Shown here in pieces: positions 6,971 to 14,400 of a stretch of 64,000 nt of DNA. A model generated the notes under the pieces. It saw only the letters and a list, made by a program, of their open reading frames with translations. It was not told where the DNA came from and made no database searches. Made by a program: the position numbers and the translations under genes. Positions within the stretch are counted from its first letter, which is position 1. Each line of letters opens with the position of its first letter. Source of the stretch: Pseudotamlana agarivorans (GTDB taxonomy: Bacteria > Bacteroidota > Bacteroidia > Flavobacteriales > Flavobacteriaceae); assembly GCF_001642835.1 (NCBI RefSeq), contig NZ_LXEI01000002.1, positions 1 through 64,000 on the forward strand, in the 5' to 3' direction.

Positions 6971-7379
6971 ACGTGAAATTTATAAGAATCTGATTATCCA
7001 ATCTTAAAACACGATTTAGTGCGTTTTACTTTGCCGTGAAGTTTATAAGTCCGCCGTCCAGATTGCGCATTGTTATGGATCCGAAATCGCAAGAGTAATT
7101 AAATCCGATTATTGTGCTTTGTTAAGCCGCAAAGTTTGTCTGTCCGCCGTAATGCTTGCGTATTGCTTGGAATCCGAAGTCGCATGAGTGAGTGAAGTCC
7201 GAATTATTAGGTTTTGATATACGCAATGTTTTTCAGTCCGCCGTAATATTTGCGTATTGCTTTGGTCCGAAATCGGCTGAGTAAGAAAGTCAGATTTACA
7301 CGATTAGATTTGCCGTAATATTGGTTTTAGGAATGTTAAACCGCTATTTTTATTACGCTGCGCAATCATGAGCGCCAAC
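6971..7379. repeat. Non-coding cassette with three tandem ~90-bp repeats (copy 1)
   Basis: About 400 bases without a gene. Units start near 7047, 7137 and 7230 and match the three units in 2109-2511. The segment ends in GAGCGCCAAC (7370-7379), exactly as copy 2 does. After that last C the two copies diverge completely: GGTCTCGTG at site B and AATAGTATAT here. Confidence 0.6.
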
Positions 7380-7739
7380 AATAGTATATCGAACATTATG
7401 TTCTATATATGTGCAAATATACGGATATGTAATATTTGTTTTATATATTTATTTTAACATCACTTAATCCGACTACTTTTTTAAAATTCTAATTTGTAAT
7501 CTTAATTTTTAGTGATTCAAATTTAGAAAATGATCAATAACAAAGAATTAATTGTGTTGCTGTTATTAGGGTGAAAAATCGCTTTTTTATATCTGTACCG
7601 ACATAAAACCTTGAGAAGCAAGTTGTTTTTAATTTATTTATTTGATGTTGAAGACGCATAAAAAATGCATAAAACACCGCATATACCCATTGTCATTTAG
7701 GATAATACGCGCCAAACCGTTTGACAAAACCAGAATAAA
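7380..7739. other. Gene-free stretch with a possible attI-like edge
   Basis: 360 AT-rich bases between the first cassette and the Mrr-like gene. Directly beside the last GTT lies a palindrome, GAACATTATGTTC (7393-7405). In an integron this is where attI would be, so this may be a relic of the platform. No integrase frame is present on either strand. Nothing else recognisable. Confidence 0.3.
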
Positions 7740-8207
7740 ATGTCGATAGATCATAAAACTTGGAGGAAATATGAAAGACAAATTCACCAAGAATTAATTA
7801 CTGTTTTTACTGATTGCGAATTCGAATTTAACGATAGTATTTTCGGAAAACATAGTAAAACGGGTAGGCAAATTGATATTTCAGTACGAGGCAATATAGG
7901 TGGAAATAAAATACTAGGAATAATTGACTGTAAACATTTTTCAACCAATATTGATGTGAAAATCATAGAAAGCTTTCTTGTAATGATAGAAGATACAAAA
8001 GCTAACTTTGGATTAATAATTAATAACAAAGGATATAATTTAGTCGCTAAAAACCGTGCAAATTTACGGAATTTAAGACTTGATATTATTGAGTTTGACG
8101 GACTTGAAAAAATACAACTGACTTATGATTATTTGGTAAATCAGAATATTAAAAACCTTGAACTATCAAAATATGAATACTTTAAACGAGCTAAGGAAAA
8201 TTCATGA
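7740..8207 (+). CDS. Mrr-like PD-(D/E)xK nuclease domain protein
   Basis: 155 residues. Asp46 in RQIDIS and Asp63-x-Lys65 in IIDCKHF match the PD-(D/E)xK catalytic core as in Mrr/restriction-endonuclease-like proteins; Glu12 may be the upstream acidic residue. It lacks the N-terminal winged helix of full Mrr, so it is either a minimal nuclease or a truncated remnant. It sits between the cassette array and the toxin graveyard, on the opposite strand to the cassettes. A role in DNA restriction or as a toxin fragment is inference. Confidence 0.7.
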   Translation: MSIDHKTWRKYERQIHQELITVFTDCEFEFNDSIFGKHSKTGRQIDISVRGNIGGNKILGIIDCKHFSTNIDVKIIESFLVMIEDTKANFGLIINNKGYNLVAKNRANLRNLRLDIIEFDGLEKIQLTYDYLVNQNIKNLELSKYEYFKRAKENS

Positions 8208-8221
8208 TTTTTTGATTTTAA

Positions 8222-8410
8222 AAAACAAGTTACAACAAGAGAGTTATTACATTTAAAGAGGGTTTTGCAAATACAGAATACTTCGCTTATGTTAAAATAA
8301 TAAAGGAAAGTGCTCGGTTATTTATAGATTTCACTGATTTGGAAATTATAACTATCAGAATACCAGCGAAAAATGATATTGAGGAAAAAAGGTTTATTTT
8401 TCGACCATAA
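8222..8410 (+). pseudogene. Start-less open frame, possible gene remnant
   Basis: An open frame without an ATG, GTG or TTG near its beginning. It reads ...RVITFKEGFANTEYFAYVKII..., then LFIDFTDLEIITIRIPAK, and stops at 8408-8410. The composition is protein-like but no family is recognised. It directly follows the Mrr-like gene and may be a piece of a decayed neighbour. Confidence 0.25.
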
Positions 8411-8457
8411 AAAGAGCCAATTTGGATTTTTTTTTAAAGCTAATTTCAATTATTTAA

Positions 8458-8673
8458 GTGATGACATTAAATTATGGAGAAGTGACTTTTTTAGAAAATA
8501 AAGATTATAAGAAACAATCTATTTATGATTTTGCAAAAGGAAATATAAGCTCAATTCAATACAGTAATTACATAAAAAGACATATAAGTTTGGAGTTAAT
8601 AATTTTATCCTATGTAAAGCACTATTTCAGTTTGTATAAGTATGGCCAATATAATTGGAGTATGTTAACCTAA
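8458..8673 (+). CDS. Small hypothetical protein
   Basis: 71 residues starting MMTLNYGEVTFLENKD. No domain recognised; the C-terminal half is aromatic-rich (YVKHYFSLYKYGQYNW). No clear promoter. In this decayed neighbourhood it may be a remnant rather than a functional gene. Confidence 0.25.
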   Translation: MMTLNYGEVTFLENKDYKKQSIYDFAKGNISSIQYSNYIKRHISLELIILSYVKHYFSLYKYGQYNWSMLT

Positions 8674-8857
8674 TTAAAATATAAGTGTTATTAAAAAAAA
8701 TTGTACGAAATTTCAGGGTTTAAATTCAAAAGGTTCAAATAAAATATTTTTACTATTTTGGTTAAAGATTTGAGGACTAAATATTTAAGTAGTTCGTGAT
8801 TCGGTTAGTTTAATTTGCAAGCACTTGTAAAACCTTATAGATACTAAGAAAATTACG

Positions 8858-8885
8858 TTAGGTTTGAATCCTGGCGCGGTCACTA
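8858..8885 (+). pseudogene. tRNA 3-prime fragment (T arm and acceptor strand)
   Basis: TTAGG-TTTGAAT-CCTGG forms a T-arm (with two G.T pairs) followed by CGCGGTCACTA, an acceptor strand without a CCA. The matching 5-prime acceptor half (GACCGCG) is absent from the preceding 100 bases, so this is not a full tRNA. Such 3-prime ends typically remain after site-specific integration into a tRNA gene. Confidence 0.55.
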
Positions 8886-8890
8886 GAGTT

Positions 8891-8923
8891 AAAAAAGCTT
8901 CCAAGAAATTGGGAGCTTTTTTT
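8891..8923 (+). terminator. Hairpin terminator after tRNA fragment
   Basis: AAAAAAGCTTCC-AAGAAATT-GGGAGCTTTTTTT: an 11-12-bp stem with one mismatch and a T run. It was presumably the terminator of the tRNA gene whose 3-prime end lies just upstream. Confidence 0.65.
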
Positions 8924-9005
8924 GTTTGATTTTTTGAGAAAAGCGAATCTTAATTAATTCATATAGTACGATTGGGGTTGATTCTAAAAAAATCAATTAA
9001 TTTAA

Positions 9006-9250
9006 CCCGCTAGCGCGGACTTGTAGTCCGTGCCCGTTCTAATAAGTGATAAACAAGAAAGCTTTAACAAAGATGTACTGTCTTTTTTTTATTAACTGAG
9101 GGTAATCATAAGAAAGTTTAAAGAAAGTAAAGGGTTTTTTAGTTGAATTTAATAGCTCTATTTACTTTTAAGCTTTATTGGTATTTGGGGTTAAATGAGT
9201 GTAATAAAGGAGTGGATTTAGGCACGGACTACAAGTCCGCGCTATCGGGT
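9006..9250. mobile_element. 245-bp MITE/REP-type element, copy 1
   Basis: The ends are mirror-image hairpins: CCCGCTAGCGCGGACTTG at the left and CAAGTCCGCGCTATCGGG at the right, each followed by its own GGACTTGTAGTCC-type stem. The interior (AT-rich, no gene) is about 80 percent identical to 10810-11050. There is no transposase; it was presumably moved in trans, for instance by a REP-associated transposase elsewhere. Confidence 0.65.
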
Positions 9251-9266
9251 AGGTTCAGAACATTTT

Positions 9267-9569
9267 GTGACTGATATGGTCTTGGTGAAAAAGAAAACCG
9301 ATGACTTTGGTCAAATAGTTCTTGATAAAAATAATGTGGTTGTCTTAAAGGCTAAATTGAGTTCAGGAACTAATCTAACTACACCTCAAGGAAATGCACT
9401 ATCAAAAGTACAATCTAACTCGAATACTTTTGATGTTAGAAGTGTATCAAAACAAAATGCGAATGGTTATACTATCACGAATTCTGACAATTTAATAATC
9501 AACGATTTTATTAAGGTATATAGTGATGGGAGTGGTAGTGTAATAAGTGATGTGGTTTCACTAAAATAG
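9267..9569 (+). pseudogene. Remnant of a polymorphic-toxin C-terminus
   Basis: The frame stays open from inside the MITE (reading ...GSEHFVTDMVLVKKKTDD...) to a stop at 9567-9569, with only a GTG as formal start. The upstream gene body is therefore missing and the MITE has replaced its 5-prime part. The 100 residues end SGSVISDVVSLK; no known toxin fold is recognised. The immunity-like gene starts 7 bp after the stop, as in toxin-immunity pairs. The interpretation rests on this layout. Confidence 0.45.
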
Positions 9570-9576
9570 TTTTACA

Positions 9577-10251
9577 ATGGATAGAAATAGTTTTATTAAG
9601 TCTTTGAAAGAAAATTTTAATTGGCTCTGTGATTTGGGTTATGACTTGAGGCAAGTTGAAACAAGTGTTTATTTTGAGAAACATTCTAATGATGAAGTAC
9701 ATTCAGTTAATTTTTTTTGGTCAGAATTTGACGTGATAAAAATACAAGGGGTGTTTGCCTTAATAAGGTTCGATGATATTGAGAAAATTATTGAACAAAA
9801 AACGGGTAATCTCGATTATACAATACATAAAAAATGGGAAGGAAGTATACCAAAAGAATTTGCTTTGGAAGCTAATGGAGTAACTCTGACAGATGCTTTT
9901 TATTTATCTAATGAAAGTCAAGTAAGACTATTTTCAGAAATTATGAAGGAGTTTTACACTCGAGAGATACAACTTTTCTTTACCAATTTCAAGTCAGTTA
10001 AAAATGTCTTAGATTGGTTAAATGAAAATGATGTTCAAGAGCACTCAAAACTTTTAGTTGTTAGCAATAACTCAATGATGTTAAGGAAATTGGTTGTCAT
10101 GAAAGAAGGAAACTCAAGTGATTATCAGAGTCTATACGATAGATATAGAAGCTTCTTGGAGCAGAAAAGCAGTCAAAAAGAAAGTCCCTATATTGAAATG
10201 TATGATGAGTTCATTAAGTTCGATGAATATTTTTATAATCATCAAAGTTAA
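9577..10251 (+). CDS. Hypothetical protein, probable orphan immunity protein
   Basis: A 224-residue soluble, acidic protein. No family recognised with confidence. Visible features: NWLCDLGYDLRQVETSVYFEKHS near residue 15, FFTNFKSVKNVLDWLNENDV near 130, and a charged C-terminus. It starts 7 bp after the toxin-like remnant and ends directly at a perfect REP hairpin. Position and size fit an immunity protein left behind when the toxin gene decayed. Confidence 0.6.
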   Translation: MDRNSFIKSLKENFNWLCDLGYDLRQVETSVYFEKHSNDEVHSVNFFWSEFDVIKIQGVFALIRFDDIEKIIEQKTGNLDYTIHKKWEGSIPKEFALEANGVTLTDAFYLSNESQVRLFSEIMKEFYTREIQLFFTNFKSVKNVLDWLNENDVQEHSKLLVVSNNSMMLRKLVVMKEGNSSDYQSLYDRYRSFLEQKSSQKESPYIEMYDEFIKFDEYFYNHQS

Positions 10252-10308
10252 ACCCGATAGCTCGGACTTGTACCTACGGATTTAAGGTACAAGTCCGAGC
10301 TATCGGGT
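10252..10308. repeat. REP hairpin, perfect 23-bp arms
   Basis: ACCCGATAGCTCGGACTTG... pairs exactly with ...CAAGTCCGAGCTATCGGGT over 23 bp with an 11-base loop. It shares the GCGGACTTG/CAAGTCCGC core of the two 245-bp elements and can be read as a minimal solo member of that family. It abuts the stop codon at 10251 and could also act as a terminator. Confidence 0.7.
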
Positions 10309-10326
10309 AAAAAAAAATTTGCATTC

Positions 10327-10425
10327 ATGGATGGAGAGAAGGAAATATACGTGTACACATATAAAGGGAATATAAAAGGCGCTGGTATAAATATAAAGCC
10401 AAGATTTCAATTCTCTTGTAAATAA
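10327..10425 (+). pseudogene. Toxin C-terminal tip fragment
   Basis: A 32-codon frame, MDGEKEIYVYTYKGNIKG then AGINIKPRFQFSCK. It looks like the very end of a larger secreted toxin cut off by the REP hairpin, and the next small gene starts 7 bp later. Too short to name. Confidence 0.35.
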
Positions 10426-10432
10426 ATATATT

Positions 10433-10657
10433 ATGGACTTAAACAAAAAAGAAAGCTACGAAGTTATGCTTCAGTTTTTAAAGAATTGGTATAAACTTAC
10501 CAAAAATAAAGATATAACAGATATTTTGAGTGGTGCCCAGTATTGGAAAGACGGAAAACCTTTGGATTCCGCTTTTTTAGATTATTGGAATGAAGCAATA
10601 AAGGAGGTAAAGGCAGGTGAAAATGATCCTTTCGGCAAATTTACAAGTAAAAAATAG
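10433..10657 (+). CDS. Small hypothetical protein, possible immunity protein
   Basis: 74 residues, MDLNKKESYEVMLQFLKNWY at the start, then GAQYWKDGKPLDSAFLDYWNEAIKEV: a helical, acidic protein of the size of many immunity proteins. It lies 7 bp behind a toxin-tip fragment and 8 bp before a truncated secreted protein on the same strand. The family is not recognised. Confidence 0.5.
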   Translation: MDLNKKESYEVMLQFLKNWYKLTKNKDITDILSGAQYWKDGKPLDSAFLDYWNEAIKEVKAGENDPFGKFTSKK

Positions 10658-10665
10658 GGAGTAAA

Positions 10666-10830
10666 ATGCAAAAAATTATATTCGCACTAAGCTTAATGTT
10701 AAGTGTTTTAAACGGGTTTTCACAATGTACTTCAGCTGACTTTGTTAATGACTTTGAAAGCATTAGAAATTTTATAGATGATCATGGCACAGACTCTTGG
10801 GTCGTCCTGCCCGCTAGCGCGGACTTGTAG
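10666..10830 (+). pseudogene. Truncated secreted protein, interrupted by MITE copy 2
   Basis: The frame opens with a clear signal peptide (MQKIIFALSLMLSVLNGFSQ) and continues CTSADFVNDFESIRNFIDDH GTDSW, then runs into the MITE at 10810 and stops at 10828-10830. No continuation is found on the far side. It was probably the start of a toxin-type exported protein, destroyed by the insertion. Confidence 0.55.
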
Positions 10831-11050
10831 TCCGTGCCTGTAATAATAAGTAATAACTAAGGAAGTTATAATAAAGAAGTATTTTTTTTCTTTAACTACG
10901 ATAGTTATAAGAAAGTTTAAAGAAAATAAGGTGTTTTTTAGTTGAATTTATTAGCTCTATTTACTTTTAAGTTTTGAAGGGTATTTGGGGTTAAATGAGT
11001 GTAATATAGGAGTGGATTTAGGTACGGACTACAAGTCCGCGCTATCCGGG
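10810..11050. mobile_element. MITE/REP-type element, copy 2
   Basis: The same element as 9006-9250, with left end CCCGCTAGCGCGGACTTG and right end CAAGTCCGCGCTATCCGGG. The interior shares stretches such as GTTGAATTTATTAGCTCTAT and GGGTTAAATGAGTGTAATA. It interrupts the secreted-protein gene that starts at 10666. Confidence 0.65.
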
Positions 11051-11064
11051 CTGTTTTATAAATA

Positions 11065-11310
11065 CGACACCACATGTCGCCATTAATCATCCCAAACGGC
11101 TGTAAATTTGCAGTGTAATTAGAAGTAATTACATTTTTTTCATAAGTTAGTTTAGTTTGGTTTTTAAAGATTAATGGAGCTGCTGTAGGTGTGGTTACCT
11201 GCAGCAGTTAATCTTTATTTAGATATAAACGATGAAAAAATTAAAGTGACCCAAGTAAATCATTATATATAGAAAAACCCTGTGAATAATTGTTTTCACG
11301 GGGTTTTCGG
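11065..11310 (+). ncRNA. Candidate structured RNA / long direct repeat, copy 1
   Basis: 246 bases repeated at 35528-35776. Hairpins in order: CGACA-ccaca-TGTCG (11065-11079); TGTAATTA-gaag-TAATTACA (11113-11132); AAAGATTAA...CTGCTGTAGGT paired with ACCTGCAGCAG-TTAATCTTT (11167-11215); and a terminator at 11274-11307. A TAAATTTG box (11103-11110), matching the flavobacterial -7 element, lies just before the second hairpin. Between copies the stems are kept while bases change. The strand is chosen from the -7 box and the terminal T run. The function is unknown. Confidence 0.5.
11274..11307. terminator. Terminator hairpin of candidate RNA copy 1
   Basis: AAAACCCTGTGAA pairs with TTCACGGGGTTTT (one G.T), with T/A runs on both sides. 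It can stop transcription of the candidate RNA on the plus strand and of the toxin locus that ends at 11493 on the minus strand. Confidence 0.6.
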
Positions 11311-11492
11311 TTATCAAACATAACGTTTGTAATTGCAAAAAACGGATGTAATACAGTCCTTTTGCCTCCAGTATTTTAGAACTACCAAACGGTGCCTTAA
11401 GGTTATACTCTTGTATTGACTAATATCCTTCTAAAGATCCTGCGAACGCGGTGCCCTTTAAGATTCCAGTCTACTGCGTAATTTTCGATAAA
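11311..11492. other. Gene-free spacer
   Basis: The rest of the region after the repeat and before the stop of the SprB-repeat gene. No gene, repeat or clear structure seen. Confidence 0.4.
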
Positions 11493-14400
11493 TTATTTAA
11501 TAATAATTTTTCTTAAAGTAGATCCATAGGGTGTTTCCAGTAATACGGCATAAACGCCTGTAGGCATATGGGAAATATCAAAAGGAATCTTATACTCTAT
11601 TTCTCCTCTAGATTTTTCGTTGGCAACTAGCATGTTGTTTATAAAATTAAATATTTTAATACTAATATTTCCCTTTTCTGAAAGACTTACCTTCGCGGTA
11701 AATTTACCATCACTAGGGTTAGGGTAAACAATAAAATCTTCTATTAATTTTCGACCACCATTGGTGTCCTTTCCTTCAACTGTTGGATCTTTTGAAAGCA
11801 CTAGGATTTTTTTGGTTTGGATTTCTGTACAGTTTCCTTTTGTTGTAATAATTCCCACTTCGTATTCTCCAGGGGTATTAAAAACCATTTCGACTTCGTC
11901 ATTATTTTGTTTTAGTATTTTAGCCTCATTAGGAAGTATCCATTCGATGTTTTCTGGAAAAGGAAAACTAATATCAACAACGATTAGGATTTCATCAACA
12001 TACACTTGCGATGATACCGCGAGTTCTGCATTGATTTCATCATCACTAACATCAACAAACACCGTGTCGCTTACCGAGCAGCCTGTAGATGTATTTATAG
12101 TGAGGGTGTAATTTCCTTTTTCAGATAGATTAACATTAGGGTTTGTACTTGAAAATCCATTATCTGAAGTCCAAAGGTAAGTAGCTTCAATGGAGTCTAA
12201 TTCTGCATCAATTTCTATACTTTGATCTTTACAAAGCACTCTGTTTGCTCCCAAATCAAGTTTTAGTGGCAGTGGGTTTTCAATAACGTAAGTTCTAGTT
12301 AAAGGTTCATCAAAGCCTGTAACTTCAACAACATACTCTCCAGCTTCTAGATTATCAATACGGCTAGTAGTTGCTCCAGTATTCCATAAGTAGGAAAAAG
12401 TTCCATCCCCTTTATTTACTAAAAGACTGATACTTCCATCTGCCGATCCGTTGCAAGTAGGATTTGTAATGTTTTCTTCTATAATATCAGGTTGTGTAAT
12501 ATTATATTCCTGTGTGATTGTACATGCATTAGCATCAGTTATATTAACTTGATATATACCTGGTGAAAGATTTATAACTGTTGGCTGATTACTAAAAATA
12601 TTACCGTCGGAGAGTCTTGTCCATTCATATTCATATTTTGGTTTACCTCCAGAAACTGTTAGGTTGATACTTCCGTCATTAGCCGAATATTCGGAAATAT
12701 TTGTTATTTCAACATCTTGAATGTGAAGCGGGTTTATTGGGTTTTCAATGGTAACATCTATATCTGAGCTGTAGCATCCGTTTTTGTCTATAACATAAAA
12801 GGTATATGCTCCAGAAGGTAAGTTGGAGATATTTTGAGTTGATATTTCATCATTCCAATAAAAGGTATAAGGGGGGGTACCTCCTGTAACTGCAATATTA
12901 ATACTTCCGGATGTCACGCCTTCACAAATGATGTCTGTTTTACTTGTTAATTCTGCTTTTAATACTTCTGGTTCTGTAATTTCAATAATTTCTGAATTTA
13001 TCGAAATAAGATTGGCATCAGTAATAGTAACGTAATAGGAGCCAGGTTTAATGTTACTCAATATTTCCTGTTTTCCGTCATCATCGGTAAGGGGGACTGT
13101 TACTCCAACTTGATACCAGTTATAAGTATAATTAGGAACACCTCCTGTTACTTTGGCTGTTATTTCAGCTAAATCGCCATTACAAATTATCGATAAGGAC
13201 TGTGTTGCAGTAACATTTAGTTTTTCAGGCTCGGTAATATTGAAGGTTTGCGAGACTTCACAACCGTTAGCATCTTTAACGGTTAAGGTGTAGAGGCCCT
13301 GAGTAAGGTTAGTGATATCATTAGTTGAGACATTATTTAGGTTAGGTCCCTTCCAACTATAGGTGTATGGAGCAACACCGCCACTTACCGTTGTAAAAAT
13401 AGCCCCATCTGTTTCGCCAGCTTCAGACACGTTAAGCTTTGTTGCGTCGATAGTCATTTTTGTTGCTTCAGGAACTCGTATATTATTTAAAGTAACTTCA
13501 CAATTATTAGCGTCATATACAGTAACCGTGTAGCTCTTTGCCTCTAGAGAAGTAAAAGTATTTGTCGTTAATTTTTCCAAACCTGCATTTACGCTATATA
13601 AATATGGAGGTGTACCACCTGTTGCTGTGATAGTAATTTCTCCATCTTTATTATTTATACATGAGGGAGCTAAACCAATTGCGGTTGCACTTAAGGCTTC
13701 ATCTGGTTCGCTAATAACAACGCTACTTGTTACGGTTGCTCCAGAATTATCTGTTAAAGTTAGAGTGTATGTTCCTGGAGAAAGGTTTGTTATTTGTGCT
13801 TGGTTTGGTGCCGAGAAATCAGGCGCGTTTGTTTTAGACCAAACATAGGTGTAGGGGGCAGAACCAGTTATTTCTGCAATAATTTCTCCTGTACTGGAAC
13901 CTTTACAAGAAACGTGGGTAACATTTAATTTATCGATATTTAAAGGGCCAGGTTCTTTTATCGTAATAGGGCCAAAAGTTTTTGTACAACCGTTACTATC
14001 TGTTACAGTAACTGAATAATCACCAGCTTTAAGCCCTTCGGGGTTTTGTTTATCAGAGGTATATAGGTTAGGTCCTGTCCATTCAAAGTTATAGGGACCT
14101 GTTCCATTAGAAACATTCAACTCTATAGCACCGTCAGAACCACCATTTTGACTAACATCTTTATGAGAATTTATAACTTCTGAAATTGAAATGGTTTCGG
14201 AATCTTTAATAAAAATAGGATTACTCCAAATTTCGGATTCGCAGCCATTTTCATTTCTAATCGTTAAATAATGATATCCAGGTTGTAAGTTATCAATGGT
14301 ATTGTCGGTTAATGTTTGCCAAACAGTTTCATCTACAGGAGAGTTAGCTATCGCATACTCATAATTATTGCCACCTGAGAGCTCTAAAGAAATTTTTCCA

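Larger units (their letters stand above)
1..7379 (-). other. Integron-like cassette array without integrase
   Basis: Eight cassette-like segments are separated by inverted repeats of about 135 bp. Read on the minus strand, each segment starts with G|TT followed by private bases, and the reverse complement of those bases precedes its own downstream repeat (GTTGTGTG/CACACAAC, GTTGCCTGC/GCAGGCAAC, GTTGGCAAC/GTTGCCAAC, GTTGCCATTA/TAATGGCAAC and others). This is how R-prime and R-double-prime of an attC pair when a cassette is circular. All genes are on the minus strand with stop codons close to the next repeat, as expected for cassettes. No integrase gene is in the window. What is seen is the repeat architecture; calling it an integron array is inference. 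Confidence 0.75.

Noticed and set aside
1-7379. CRISPR array
   Set aside because: Repeats are about 135 bp, palindromic and separated by genes; no short repeat-spacer pattern and no cas genes.
8780-8885. Complete tRNA gene
   Set aside because: No 5-prime acceptor, D-arm or anticodon arm precedes the T-arm.
7380-11492. Integron integrase or other recombinase gene
   Set aside because: Both strands were inspected; no tyrosine recombinase motif was found.
11761-12111. Plus-strand frame inside the SprB-repeat gene, and similar frames at 13627, 15229, 17434, 21085, 22630, 26804, 29111 and 29768
   Set aside because: All antisense to strongly supported long genes; no homology recognised.
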